IMG/VR virus record: IMGVR_UViG_3300007038_000002
Location: 1 to 37,618 of that record
Source of the DNA: a virus
Length of the DNA stretch: 37,618 nt
Strand: one strand, 5' to 3'
The stretch's first letter is position 1, and each line of letters opens with the position of its first letter. Positions 13,899 through 23,342 of the stretch are shown in pieces. A model generated the notes under the pieces. That model made no database searches. It was not told where the DNA came from and worked only from the letters and a program-made list of their open reading frames with translations. The translations under genes and the position numbers were made by a program.

Positions 13899-14279
13899 AT
13901 GCCAAATAAAACTAAGGTTATAATAGACTCGGATACCATTGACTTTGGTACAGCCAAAGATTTGAACATGGTAGAGAGTAGACTGTCTGAGATAATGGCA
14001 GATATTCGTGAACGTGCTCTGTTACAATTCTTCAATGAATTCGCTCATAAGAAGATAAGTAATCTAAACAGAAAAGGTAGACGAGAGTTAGAACGGTGGC
14101 TTGACAAGAATGAGGTTAAGTTCCAAGACTCTTCAGATGGCTATGATTTCATAGTTATGATACCTACTCGGTCAGAAGCTATGTATTGTAATATAGCAGT
14201 AAGCACCGATGATGCAGAAGTTACTTATGAATTTACAAGAGTACATAAGCGCGAACTTGGAGGTAAACAAGAATCATGA
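13899..14279 (+). CDS. Hypothetical protein, 126 aa
   Basis: Start chosen at the ATG following CAGGAAG; a GTG at 13857 would overlap the methyltransferase. An alpha/beta protein with a basic helical middle (KKISNLNRKGRRELERWLDKN) and a beta-rich C-terminus. No family recognised. A hairpin-prone, mostly AT-rich gap (14280-14437) follows in which I find no gene; CCTAA/TTAGG repeats at 14287-14313 are the only structure seen. Confidence 0.6.
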   Translation: MPNKTKVIIDSDTIDFGTAKDLNMVESRLSEIMADIRERALLQFFNEFAHKKISNLNRKGRRELERWLDKNEVKFQDSSDGYDFIVMIPTRSEAMYCNIAVSTDDAEVTYEFTRVHKRELGGKQES

Positions 14280-14437
14280 ATTTCAATCCTAAGCGGTTCA
14301 AATTGGTTTAGGCATGTTACACCATTAACAAAAATTTTTAATTGATTGTACCCCTATTGTGGGCGGTAATGTGGCAAATGAGTATGTAATAAAAACCCCT
14401 ACATGGGCACAATAAAAATTACCACAAAACAACTACT

Positions 14438-15022
14438 ATGACTACAAAGAAAATAGCACAAGATAAGTTTACAATACTCATTGACTGTGATGGAGTTCTT
14501 GCAAACTTCGTTGGTGGAGTTGAGAAAGAGTTTGATGTTGACTTAACTGGACTTGATCACTGGGGAATGTGGGACGAGATTGGAATAAGTCCTGAAGAAT
14601 TCTGGAAGCAGATACAGCAGAACGATAGATTCTGGGCTGACCTTGAACCCTATCCTTGGGCACGTTCTCTTGTTAATACAATAGATGAATGGACTAAAGG
14701 TGATTCTTGTATCGTGACATCACCAGATAGGGCAGTGAGTACTTTTGCACAAAAAGCCTACTGGGTATATAATCATTTCCCGCACTATAACAGAAAGCTA
14801 TTTATTGGTGCAAGGAAAGAACTGATGGCTGATGATACAACTATCCTGATTGACGACTCACAGAAAAATTGTGATAAGTTTAAAGATCATGGTGGGTCAG
14901 CTATTGTATTCCCACAGCTTTGGAACAATCTTAATCAGGAACCAGATATGTCTTGCATCAAGCATGTAGAGGCATCTATTGAAGAGATAGTAGAACAGTG
15001 GAGTAATGCTGTGACGAACTAG
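14438..15022 (+). CDS. 5'(3')-deoxyribonucleotidase, HAD superfamily (NT5C-like), 194 aa
   Basis: HAD phosphatase that removes phosphate from deoxynucleoside monophosphates. Motif I is DCDGVLANF with D16 and D18; motif II is T94-S95 in VTSPDRA; K127 is a candidate motif III lysine; motif IV is ILIDDS with D139-D140. The length matches bacterial and phage NT5C proteins. Located just before the uracil glycosylase-polymerase fusion, it probably shapes the dNTP pool, perhaps by removing dUMP or dTMP (inference). Confidence 0.85.
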   Translation: MTTKKIAQDKFTILIDCDGVLANFVGGVEKEFDVDLTGLDHWGMWDEIGISPEEFWKQIQQNDRFWADLEPYPWARSLVNTIDEWTKGDSCIVTSPDRAVSTFAQKAYWVYNHFPHYNRKLFIGARKELMADDTTILIDDSQKNCDKFKDHGGSAIVFPQLWNNLNQEPDMSCIKHVEASIEEIVEQWSNAVTN

Positions 15023-15032
15023 AATATACAAG

Positions 15033-15055
15033 CCTTGTGCAATAAATAAACAAAG
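15033..15055 (+). promoter_or_regulatory. Repeated intergenic element, copy 4
   Basis: CCTTGT-N11-ACAAAG, differing by one base from the common form, 5 bases before the ATG at 15061. It stands at the head of the polymerase transcription unit. Confidence 0.6.
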
Positions 15056-15060
15056 TTGTT

Positions 15061-15240
15061 ATGAAGAAACTAAACCTCAACACTACACAGCTTGAATTTC
15101 TTAAACAGGCTGTAGATAAGATGATACATCCTCATAATCAGAGACGGTTGGAAACAAGGTATAGCGATCTCTCTGAGTGTGAGAAAGAAGACCTCAAAAA
15201 ACAGTTACATAAACTTGAACCTAAAAAACCACAGGTATGA
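15061..15240 (+). CDS. Hypothetical protein, 59 aa
   Basis: Small helical protein coupled to the polymerase gene by an ATGA overlap, and first gene after a repeated element. Sequence is polar and basic with no recognised family. It may be a polymerase-associated protein or simply a translational leader. Confidence 0.6.
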   Translation: MKKLNLNTTQLEFLKQAVDKMIHPHNQRRLETRYSDLSECEKEDLKKQLHKLEPKKPQV

Positions 15241-17729
15241 ACTTAGACGACATCCAAACTAAGAAAACAATAGTTCCGGGTGTAGGAAACCCTGATACTA
15301 AGATATTGGTAGTAGGTGAGGCTCCTGGGAAGAAGGAAGTACAAAAGGGCGAACCATTCGTTGGACGCTCTGGTAGACTTCTGAAATCCTTATTCTTTAG
15401 AGCCAAGCTGACTTGGGATTCCTGCTACATTACTAACGTAGTCAAGGAGAGACCACCTAAGAATGATATTAAGAAATTCATAAAACTCAAGAACAAATAC
15501 CCTAAGGTAAAGGACGAGAGTTATCACAAATACGTGGATTATCTAAAGGAGGAGATCAAAGAAGTTAATCCAAATGTTGTTCTTGCAGTAGGTAATGTAC
15601 CAATGTATGCTCTTTGTGAGAAACGTGGTATTACTTCTTGGCGTGGCTCAGTTATCGAGAGTACATTAATCCCTGGCCTGAAGGTAATACCTACGATACA
15701 CCCATCTGCTGCAATACGTAGATATATGTATCAGTATTACATCTTCAATGATATTAAACGTCTTAAGGATGAACAGTCATTTCCTGAAGTACGTATCCCA
15801 CCTTACCAGTACATAACAGATCCTACACTGGAGCAGGCTCAACAGTACTTAGCACAAGCTGCTATGAAAACTGATGAGGATGAATTCGTGGCTTGGGACA
15901 TTGAAACCAATCGAAAGCCAGACGGAAATAAGGAAGTTACGGCAATATCATTTTCTAAGGACAGAGAAACTGCAATCTGTATTCCCTTCACTGATCGTGG
16001 ACAGAACAAGTGGAGTGAGAATAATGAACTGATGCTTTGGGAACAGATAGCTGATGTACTCCAAAAGCCTTCAGTTAAGAAGATTGCACACAACAGATTC
16101 TTTGACCAACACTTCTTATTCCACCGGTATGGTATCATACCTAAGAATAATGAAGATACGATGATAGCTCATAAGATAATGAGACCTGACTTTCCAAAGA
16201 GTCTGGACTTTGTCAACTCGATGATGACTCGTATCAACTACTATGCAGACACCAGCGTGGAAGCTTGGAGATATCGTGACCAACAGCATAACTTCTGGCT
16301 TTACTCTGCAAAGGACAGTATGGTAGTATCATTAGCCTGGCCACAGATTAAAGCAGAGTTGAAAGAGAAAGGTAACTGGGAAACCTATCAAGCACAGAAC
16401 GAGATTGTCGAATCTCTGATCTTCATGACTGAACACGGTATCAAGGTTGATACTGAAGGTCTTGAGAAAAAGAACGAAGAGACTAAAAAGAAGATTAAGG
16501 AGATCGAGGAACTCTTCTATGATATGGCTGGTAGGGAGATCAACCTACGATCACACAAACAATTAAAGGAATACTTTTATGGACCGAAGGCAGATGGTAA
16601 CTTGGGACTTAAGCCCTACAAGAAAAGAAGTACAGGTAAGCCAACAACGAATAAAAGAGCATTACGACAGATGGCTAAGCCTATCCAAAGACGACCTGCT
16701 GTGCCTGAAGCGAAACTCCTCCTCAAGCATAGAAAGTTATCTAAACTTAAGGGAACGTATTATGAACTTAATTACGATGACGATGGGCGTGTCCGCTCGG
16801 CATATAATCCAGTCGGGACAAAGACAGGACGGCTCAGTAGTTCGAAGAACCTCTTCGGCACAGGGACAAATATGCAGAACCAGCCGTATGGAATGAAGGA
16901 GTTTTACCTAGTCGATGATAATTATGTTGGTTACGAGATTGACTTGGCTCAAGCCGAGAATCGTATTGTAGCCTTTTGTGCTCCAGAGCCTAAACTTATA
17001 AAGGCTTTCGAGAATGGCATTGATATCCACAAGCGTACAGCTTCATACATTTTCGGAAAACCGGAGGAAGAGATCTCACCTGAAAAAGGTTCTGCTGAAC
17101 AGTTCGGTAACGGACAACAGTCGGAACGATACTGGGGAAAGAAAGCTAATCACGCATTCAACTACGGACAAAGTGCGAAGGCGTTCTCCAAGCAGATGCA
17201 GATCTCTCAAGGTGAAGCACAGAAGATACATAATGCTTATCACAATGCCTATCCCGGTATTAAGAAGTACCATAATATGATTCAGCAACAGCTTCAGAAG
17301 AGCCGGACACTAACAAATCTGTTCGGTAGAAGATATACATTCCTTGGTCGCAATGACTACAGGTTGTATAATGAAGCCTATGCGTTCATACCTCAGTCAA
17401 CAATCGCTGATACGATAAACAGATGGGGACTTACTCCTATCTATAACAAGATGCCTGAGGTTGTGCTTCTTAACCAAGTACACGATAGTGTTGTATTTGA
17501 GATAAGTAAAGACCAGCCCTATGAGAAACACGCTGAAATTATAATAAGAATTTGTGACCACTTATCACAACCAATGAGTTGGCACGGAAGAGAATTTCGC
17601 ATACCTTGCGAAGTATTGATTTTACCTACAAACTTAATGGAAGGACCTGAAATCGAAATAAACGAGGAAATATGTCAGACAGAACTAGCGAACAAGATCG
17701 AGGAGACAGTAATCTCCCAGAATGGATAA
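15237..17729 (+). CDS. Uracil-DNA glycosylase / DNA polymerase A fusion, 830 aa
   Basis: The phage replicative polymerase. Residues 15-175 are a family-4-like uracil-DNA glycosylase domain: GEAPG (27-31), PFVGRSGRLL, YITNVVK, and IHPSA (154-158). The cysteines that bind the iron-sulfur cluster in family 4 are absent. Residues 215-375 are a 3'-5' exonuclease with DIE (221-223), NRFFD (286-290) and Y356-x3-D360. Residues 390-800 are a family A polymerase: motif A EIDLAQAENRI with D569, fingers helix R631/K635 and Y643, and motif C VHDS (748-751). The fingers residue equivalent to E. coli Phe762 is His639. SPO1-type polymerases carry a similar N-terminal domain. It ends with a 58-base overlap with the next gene. 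Confidence 0.93.
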   Translation: MNLDDIQTKKTIVPGVGNPDTKILVVGEAPGKKEVQKGEPFVGRSGRLLKSLFFRAKLTWDSCYITNVVKERPPKNDIKKFIKLKNKYPKVKDESYHKYVDYLKEEIKEVNPNVVLAVGNVPMYALCEKRGITSWRGSVIESTLIPGLKVIPTIHPSAAIRRYMYQYYIFNDIKRLKDEQSFPEVRIPPYQYITDPTLEQAQQYLAQAAMKTDEDEFVAWDIETNRKPDGNKEVTAISFSKDRETAICIPFTDRGQNKWSENNELMLWEQIADVLQKPSVKKIAHNRFFDQHFLFHRYGIIPKNNEDTMIAHKIMRPDFPKSLDFVNSMMTRINYYADTSVEAWRYRDQQHNFWLYSAKDSMVVSLAWPQIKAELKEKGNWETYQAQNEIVESLIFMTEHGIKVDTEGLEKKNEETKKKIKEIEELFYDMAGREINLRSHKQLKEYFYGPKADGNLGLKPYKKRSTGKPTTNKRALRQMAKPIQRRPAVPEAKLLLKHRKLSKLKGTYYELNYDDDGRVRSAYNPVGTKTGRLSSSKNLFGTGTNMQNQPYGMKEFYLVDDNYVGYEIDLAQAENRIVAFCAPEPKLIKAFENGIDIHKRTASYIFGKPEEEISPEKGSAEQFGNGQQSERYWGKKANHAFNYGQSAKAFSKQMQISQGEAQKIHNAYHNAYPGIKKYHNMIQQQLQKSRTLTNLFGRRYTFLGRNDYRLYNEAYAFIPQSTIADTINRWGLTPIYNKMPEVVLLNQVHDSVVFEISKDQPYEKHAEIIIRICDHLSQPMSWHGREFRIPCEVLILPTNLMEGPEIEINEEICQTELANKIEETVISQNG

Positions 17730-18076
17730 AAGAAGAACCAGAATCTCAAACCATAGAAGAGGAGGATGAAGAAGTTGTACCACATACACCCAGTCGTGAG
17801 AAAGAGCTCGGCTGGGCTTATACCACAAAAGAAGGTGGAGACATCAATAAGCTGAGCTTCCCTAAGACAGAAAAGAAGATAGAGGAAGTTGTATCACAGC
17901 TGGAAAATCCACGCAACTGGCGTAGGTATAAGAGGCACCCACAAGGCGGACATCGAAACTATACACAGGTGACTTGTTTTCCACCGTTCGATTTCCTACG
18001 TCTTGCAGAACTTTACCTGCCGGATGGTCGAGTTTGGAAAAGTAGAACACGGCAATTTCATGAACAAGATAACTAG
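17672..18076 (+). CDS. Hypothetical acidic protein, 134 aa
   Basis: ATG preceded by CGAGGAAAT, a good SD, inside the 3' end of the polymerase gene in another frame (58-base overlap). Residues 1-50 are acidic and disordered. Residues 75-134 are basic with HPQGGHRNYTQVTCFPPF and a LAELYLPDGRVW segment. No family recognised. The gene sits between polymerase and the DUF3987-like ATPase, so a replication role is likely. Confidence 0.65.
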   Translation: MSDRTSEQDRGDSNLPEWIKEEPESQTIEEEDEEVVPHTPSREKELGWAYTTKEGGDINKLSFPKTEKKIEEVVSQLENPRNWRRYKRHPQGGHRNYTQVTCFPPFDFLRLAELYLPDGRVWKSRTRQFHEQDN

Positions 18077-18078
18077 TA

Positions 18079-19266
18079 ATGAGAAAAGTTAATGACTGGA
18101 TTAACACGTATCTCAACTTTACACGAAATAGTGAACCCCCAACAACATATAAGAAATGGACAGCTATCTCAGTTATTGCATCAGTACTCCAACGTAAATG
18201 CTATTTGGATTGGGGACCTATAACCTTTTATCCAAATATGTACATAGTATTAGTTGGACCTTCGGGAAAGTGTAGAAAAGGAACAGCTATGAGTGTCGGT
18301 GGGAAGTTTCTCCGAGAGATCGGAATCAACCTAGCGGCTGAAGCAACTACACGTGAGGCACTTATTCGCTCGCTTGAGGAAGCAGGTGAAGATGGTGGAC
18401 TTTCTGTAGATGCTGAAGGTGAGATGTACAATCACTCATCACTTACAATCTTTAGTCCTGAACTCACTGTATTCCTAGGCTACAATAATCTTCAGCTTAT
18501 TTCCGACCTTACCGACTGGTATGATTGTCGGGATGAGTGGGAGTATCGAACTAAGAATAGTGGAGTTAATACTATAGAAGGAGTGTACGTAAATCTTCTT
18601 GGAGCCACAACTCCTGACTTAGTAAGATCAGCCTTACCTCAGGATGCAGTAGGTGGTGGTCTAACATCTCGGATGATCTTCGTTAGTGAGTGGGAGAAGT
18701 CACAGGTAGTACCTTTCCCATTCTTAAAAGATGAAGACCTTGACACCTACGATGACCTCCTGCACGACTTAGAGGAAATCTATACTATGCGTGGAGGCTA
18801 TGAGATAACTAAAGGCTTTAAGAAGATATATAAGTCTTGGTATCAAAGTAGTGAGAATAACCCACCATTTAAGGACAATCCAAAGTTCGAGGGGTATGTT
18901 AACAGAAGAGCTAACCATGTACTTAAACTCTGCATGATTTTATCAGCTGCTGAAAATAACAAAATGATTATAAACAGCAGTCATGTAGAAAGAGGTATTG
19001 AATACTTAAGGGAGATAGAAAAGAAGATGCCTTCAGTATTCTTTGGTCATGGAACAGCGGAGAATGCAGACCTTACTGGTCGAGTTCTTCAGCACATTTC
19101 AGCTGTTGACCCAGAAGAAGGGGTACACATTAATCAGATAATGAGAACGTATATCGGCTATGTAGGCGGACCTTCTGACCTGACAGATATTATAAGGAAA
19201 CTAGATGCATCAGACTATATAAACTTTGACAAGCAGACACAGATGATTTACCCTAAAGATATTTAA
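18079..19266 (+). CDS. DUF3987-like P-loop ATPase, possible replicative helicase/primase-associated, 395 aa
   Basis: N-terminus (MRKVNDWINTYLNFT then WTAISVIASVLQRK) is typical of DUF3987. An unusual Walker A, GPSGKCRKGTA, lies at residues 60-70, and GGGLTSRMIF follows near 190-205. The remaining C-terminal half is helical, with a winged-helix-like end. Members are often fused or adjacent to primases in phages and plasmids and are thought to act as replication helicase-like ATPases. No DnaB-type helicase or primase is seen here, so this may supply that function (inference). Starts 2 bases after the previous stop. Confidence 0.75.
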   Translation: MRKVNDWINTYLNFTRNSEPPTTYKKWTAISVIASVLQRKCYLDWGPITFYPNMYIVLVGPSGKCRKGTAMSVGGKFLREIGINLAAEATTREALIRSLEEAGEDGGLSVDAEGEMYNHSSLTIFSPELTVFLGYNNLQLISDLTDWYDCRDEWEYRTKNSGVNTIEGVYVNLLGATTPDLVRSALPQDAVGGGLTSRMIFVSEWEKSQVVPFPFLKDEDLDTYDDLLHDLEEIYTMRGGYEITKGFKKIYKSWYQSSENNPPFKDNPKFEGYVNRRANHVLKLCMILSAAENNKMIINSSHVERGIEYLREIEKKMPSVFFGHGTAENADLTGRVLQHISAVDPEEGVHINQIMRTYIGYVGGPSDLTDIIRKLDASDYINFDKQTQMIYPKDI

Positions 19267-19272
19267 TCTCAA

Positions 19273-19295
19273 CTACGTGCAATAAATAAACAAAG
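19273..19295 (+). promoter_or_regulatory. Repeated intergenic element, copy 5
   Basis: CTACGT-N11-ACAAAG, a degraded left half with an intact right half, directly before an ATG at 19296. The only gene it could serve is a 17-residue frame. Confidence 0.5.
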
Positions 19296-19349
19296 ATGGA
19301 AGATAAAATACTTGTAAAGATAACTGAGTTAAGGAAGAGGAGTCCATAG
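19296..19349 (+). CDS. Possible 17-residue peptide
   Basis: An ATG placed directly after a repeated element opens a 17-codon frame ending in TAG. It could be a real peptide or a decayed gene left at the end of the early region. There is no other evidence. Confidence 0.25.
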   Translation: MEDKILVKITELRKRSP

Positions 19350-19350
19350 A

Positions 19351-19369
19351 AATAATCCCAAACATTATT
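19351..19369. terminator. Weak candidate bidirectional hairpin at the convergence point
   Basis: AATAAT-CCCAAAC-ATTATT, six A-T pairs, just beyond the last rightward frame and the last leftward gene. It is too weak to be sure of, but no other structure separates the converging transcripts. Confidence 0.3.
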
Positions 19370-19371
19370 GA

Positions 19372-22300
19372 TTAACGCTCGAACGGTTGGAAGGAGTCGG
19401 AGCGGATAGCATCAATATCTCTGCTAGCCAATCCACTCTCTTCCATTATCGTCTTCAACTCACTCCAATGTACTCCTGTTCTCTGAGCAGCCCGAGCCAC
19501 ATTAACCATCTCTTCATGAATCTCTCGATACTTCTCATTGCTTGCTTGGTAAGCTTCATCCTCAGCACGTGAGCTTTTAGTCTCATCAAACTTAACTGAG
19601 TTATAGCGTCTGCGTACATTCCGGATTCGTTCTCTGAAGTCTCGAATCTTAAAGCCAAAACTCTTACGAACATTTATCGTAGAAGCACGTGCACCAATAA
19701 AGCCTGCCATTTCATCTCCTACCTCACGATCTGAATCACCATCAAACACTGCTTCCTTAACTCGTCCGGCAGAGCTAATTGAGCCAGGCTCGAAAGCTGT
19801 CCAGGCATGGAGAAGTGCTTTTTGAGCTTTAGTACCTAAGGGATCTTCAGGATTCCAAATCTCACTGTCAGTAGAACTATCCCGATTGTACGCTATGTCA
19901 GCAACTGCCTTTGTGGCGAGCTCTGCATTAGCTACAGGCTTGACAAATTCCCAAGCAGCTTCACCCATTCTTTCCATAACAGTCCGTTCATCATCTCCAG
20001 CCAATAAGGCGAACATAGGGTCTTGAACAAACTCGTACGGGTTGGTAAAGGAGGTATTGAAATATCTTACCTTACCGTTACCTTTATCAAAATAGACAAC
20101 GCTTGAGTTTTTAGACCAAGGAGGCATGAACTGTCTGTAAGCCTCATCTTCATCATCACCTATATTCAGCATAGCCATACTTGCCGCACCAGCAGCTGTA
20201 AACATTGACATGGTAGTACCCATACCTGCTATTCTCTGCCACCCTATCTTCTGCATAGCTTTGTTATCAGATTGTATTTCCATCTTAGCTCTCCGCGCCG
20301 TGTTGATTGAAGTACGGACAACCTCTGCAGGAAAGGAGATAAATGGTGCAACAAGTATGTTTTTACGAAGACTTTTGATACTCTCGTTTACTCGATCATA
20401 GTTAGGATAAAGATCATTTACGAGGTCAGCTACCTGTTGATCAGCTATATTAGGGTCAGCTGCCTGTAACCGAGCTTTTTCCAACTCATACATCCATACA
20501 CGCAAGAAGGTGTCTTCCGCCTTGTATAAGTTAGTAGCCTTTCGGGAAAACCTTTTGAACCAACTCTTAGACTTCTTATAGGCAGACATTCCATCTCCGT
20601 CCGCATTAGCATGATTAAAGTTGTTGGACATGAAACCTTCAACAGTAAGATCTGCGTCATTCAGCATGTCCGCTAACTCACCTTCACGAACAGAGCCTCC
20701 TGTTAAACCAAGTTCTACATATTTAAGCCATTGCTCTTCCAACTCCTTCTTATTGAGTTTCTTATAAGAGCTGAAGACATTTTTAGCTTTCTTCCATGAG
20801 GCATCTCGATCAGCTCTGTTAAACATATGTCCATTGAAGCCTAAGAAGGCGGTACCACCAACTACGTTACGAATATGAGCAACGTGTGATAGTACAGTTT
20901 TACTATACTTAGCACCAGCCACAAGTCGCATCATCTTAGGATACGCAGCTTCTTGAGGATCTTCCTTAGACTTCAGTGCATCGAACATCATCTCGTGCAT
21001 ATAGACGTCCTCTAACTTACTACCTACACCGGTATCTACTCCTTTAATGTAGTTGTTCTGATCTTCACTAGCCTTAGTTACATCATCCAGGTTTTGGAAG
21101 AATAGTTCACCCTCAAACCTATCTGCAATAGTATCAAAGAACTGTCTTTTATGTACAGTCTCTGCCATCTTGGAGATAGTGTTCATGTAGTTAACATCAG
21201 GCTGTGTGTATTCACCAAGCACCTGTCGAATAACTTTAGGCACTTTCAACCTCTTCTTAAGGAGATCCATGTCCCCTCTATCTTCCGTAAAATCTTTATC
21301 CTCAAAATGCTTATATAGACTCTTCGAGTCACGAGAGCGGAGCATTTCCTGAAGAGCTTTCTCTGATTTACGTGTTAACTCTTCTTCAGTAATATCAATC
21401 TGCTGATCTGTAGTAGAAGGGTCACGTAACCTTTGCATAGTTTCAAGTGCAGTAAGGTTATCGTTTTCTTTGATCTGCTGTTTACGTAAATCACTTCGAA
21501 CCTTATTCCTCATAAAGACAACAGCTTTTTGCCAAATATCATCAGGTACATGATCTTGTGTCCACTCAACATCTTGGCGAAAAGCACGATAATCACGGTG
21601 GATATAATGTCCTATACCCTTCAAGAAAGACTGCTTCAACTTGCCTTGAATATCCAGAGTAGTCATCATCTTAATAGACATAGCATCAATATGCTCTCGA
21701 ATACGCTGGACATCACCTTCAATCTCTTTAGGCAGGGCAGCATCTTCACCACGTAGTTTCTTATCTATCTCTACCGTCAGATTGTTTGGTACTGCATCAC
21801 TATCATCCTTAACTGCATCAATCACAGTACCGTGGTCAGACTCATAGTAATCAAGTATCTTTGTGTTCAGTTTTTCAAGATTAACCTTAGCCTGTTCAAG
21901 CTCTCTATCCATCTGAGCCTGCATTTTTTCACGTTCAACTGCAACACCTTTAGTCTCACGACCTCCAGTCTTAAGCCATTTAATCCACAAGTCCTTCCAC
22001 TTCTTATCATCATAAACACTATTTTTAGTAGTAGGTGATAGGATACCTTCTGACGTAGACTTAGGCTCACTAATAATCATCTTCTGTTCAGAACCCGTGC
22101 CGAAAATAAGATTTTGTATACCACTCACTGCGTCCGACTTACTTTCAGCATCGAGTAGAGTCATAACATCGTAATTATTCTCTACCAAATCAATAGCGGC
22201 AGTCCCAGCTGCAATACGTTCTTCCCAAGTATCAGCAAATGTTTTCTTCTTGAGTAAACCCTGAAGTGACATATCAGCAACTGTACCCATGATAGCACCT

Positions 22301-23331
22301 GCTCCAAAGGCTTGATAAACATTGTCCATCAGATTTCTGTTACTATCATAGATGGCTTGAGCAGTAGAGTTCTCATACATCTGTTGAACCGCCTCCTGAG
22401 AACCCTCCGTCACGCTACCTTTAAAGCCTTGCTTCATCAGAGCTTTAAACCCGCCATCTATTGATTCTTGAGTAGTCAGCTTACCTGCAAACTTCTTCCA
22501 AGCACCACCTGTTGACTTGTCGATAACCTTGACAAACCGCGCAGCAGTCAGACTTTCAAGAGCAGAAGTACCAGCTAAGTTAACCATCATATTGGAGAAG
22601 GCTTCTTCATCACTAGCACCTTCCATCTTAGCTTGATCATAATACTCATGAGAAAGAGTCGCGTTATGAATAGCACTTGTTCCGGCAGCTATTGCAGTAG
22701 AACCACCTGACGCCAAACCAGCCATAACCTGAGGTATGAATCGAGCAGTCATTTTAGGTACAGTTCCAGCCCAAAATTCTTCACGATAAATAGGATTAGT
22801 CGGAAAGATCTCTTTGAGCTGTTTGGATATTTCTTCTCCTGCACGATAAGATGGAAGATACTCAGCCTTTATATCATTCTCCTCATCAGCAAGAAGGTTG
22901 TACATACCTGCATACATATGAGCCTTGAATTTCATAGCTCCAGGTATAACCTTAGTAATCTCTGCTGAGAAGTTGGAAGCTGCTTGATAAGCCTTATAGG
23001 CAACTGAGTCATCTTTCTTAAGATCTTCATTCATCTTCTTGGTCATTTCCCTCAAGTTCTCACTAGAAATAGTTTGAGCTGCTTGACGTACAGTTGCTCT
23101 ATTATAAACTTGTTCTTTAGATAGACCCTGACCTTTCTCTCCGAGATCAATGTTACCTTTATTAGCAGCATCAAGAATAACTTGTCCCTTAGAGAGACCT
23201 TGCCCACGTTGACGTTCTTTCCCATCTTCCTGAGCATCTATATCACTACTAGTTGAAGTATTAACCATCGTAGTGTTCTGCTTCGCAGGTTCTAGAACAG
23301 GTCTACGAAAGTCATTGTTTTCGTTAGCCAT
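19372..23331 (-). CDS. Large internal virion / ejection protein, 1319 aa
   Basis: The last and largest gene of the virion operon, in the position of T7 gene 16, and with nearly the same length as T7 gp16 (1318 aa). SD AAGGTGA precedes the ATG. The first 80 residues are disordered and hold two GQGLSK-x-QV repeats (43-51 and 67-75). Alanine/glycine-rich hydrophobic stretches occur near residues 195-220 and 1035-1060, and much of the rest is helical. I see no lytic transglycosylase signature, unlike T7 gp16. It probably travels in the capsid and is ejected to help DNA cross the envelope (inference from position and size). Confidence 0.7.
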   Translation of the reverse strand: MANENNDFRRPVLEPAKQNTTMVNTSTSSDIDAQEDGKERQRGQGLSKGQVILDAANKGNIDLGEKGQGLSKEQVYNRATVRQAAQTISSENLREMTKKMNEDLKKDDSVAYKAYQAASNFSAEITKVIPGAMKFKAHMYAGMYNLLADEENDIKAEYLPSYRAGEEISKQLKEIFPTNPIYREEFWAGTVPKMTARFIPQVMAGLASGGSTAIAAGTSAIHNATLSHEYYDQAKMEGASDEEAFSNMMVNLAGTSALESLTAARFVKVIDKSTGGAWKKFAGKLTTQESIDGGFKALMKQGFKGSVTEGSQEAVQQMYENSTAQAIYDSNRNLMDNVYQAFGAGAIMGTVADMSLQGLLKKKTFADTWEERIAAGTAAIDLVENNYDVMTLLDAESKSDAVSGIQNLIFGTGSEQKMIISEPKSTSEGILSPTTKNSVYDDKKWKDLWIKWLKTGGRETKGVAVEREKMQAQMDRELEQAKVNLEKLNTKILDYYESDHGTVIDAVKDDSDAVPNNLTVEIDKKLRGEDAALPKEIEGDVQRIREHIDAMSIKMMTTLDIQGKLKQSFLKGIGHYIHRDYRAFRQDVEWTQDHVPDDIWQKAVVFMRNKVRSDLRKQQIKENDNLTALETMQRLRDPSTTDQQIDITEEELTRKSEKALQEMLRSRDSKSLYKHFEDKDFTEDRGDMDLLKKRLKVPKVIRQVLGEYTQPDVNYMNTISKMAETVHKRQFFDTIADRFEGELFFQNLDDVTKASEDQNNYIKGVDTGVGSKLEDVYMHEMMFDALKSKEDPQEAAYPKMMRLVAGAKYSKTVLSHVAHIRNVVGGTAFLGFNGHMFNRADRDASWKKAKNVFSSYKKLNKKELEEQWLKYVELGLTGGSVREGELADMLNDADLTVEGFMSNNFNHANADGDGMSAYKKSKSWFKRFSRKATNLYKAEDTFLRVWMYELEKARLQAADPNIADQQVADLVNDLYPNYDRVNESIKSLRKNILVAPFISFPAEVVRTSINTARRAKMEIQSDNKAMQKIGWQRIAGMGTTMSMFTAAGAASMAMLNIGDDEDEAYRQFMPPWSKNSSVVYFDKGNGKVRYFNTSFTNPYEFVQDPMFALLAGDDERTVMERMGEAAWEFVKPVANAELATKAVADIAYNRDSSTDSEIWNPEDPLGTKAQKALLHAWTAFEPGSISSAGRVKEAVFDGDSDREVGDEMAGFIGARASTINVRKSFGFKIRDFRERIRNVRRRYNSVKFDETKSSRAEDEAYQASNEKYREIHEEMVNVARAAQRTGVHWSELKTIMEESGLASRDIDAIRSDSFQPFER

Positions 23332-23342
23332 AATTAATCACC

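Noticed and set aside
14280-14437. Promoter before the deoxyribonucleotidase
   Set aside because: Several weak -35/-10 pairs can be drawn (e.g. TTGATT with TAATGT at 19 bases), but none has good spacing, so none is listed.
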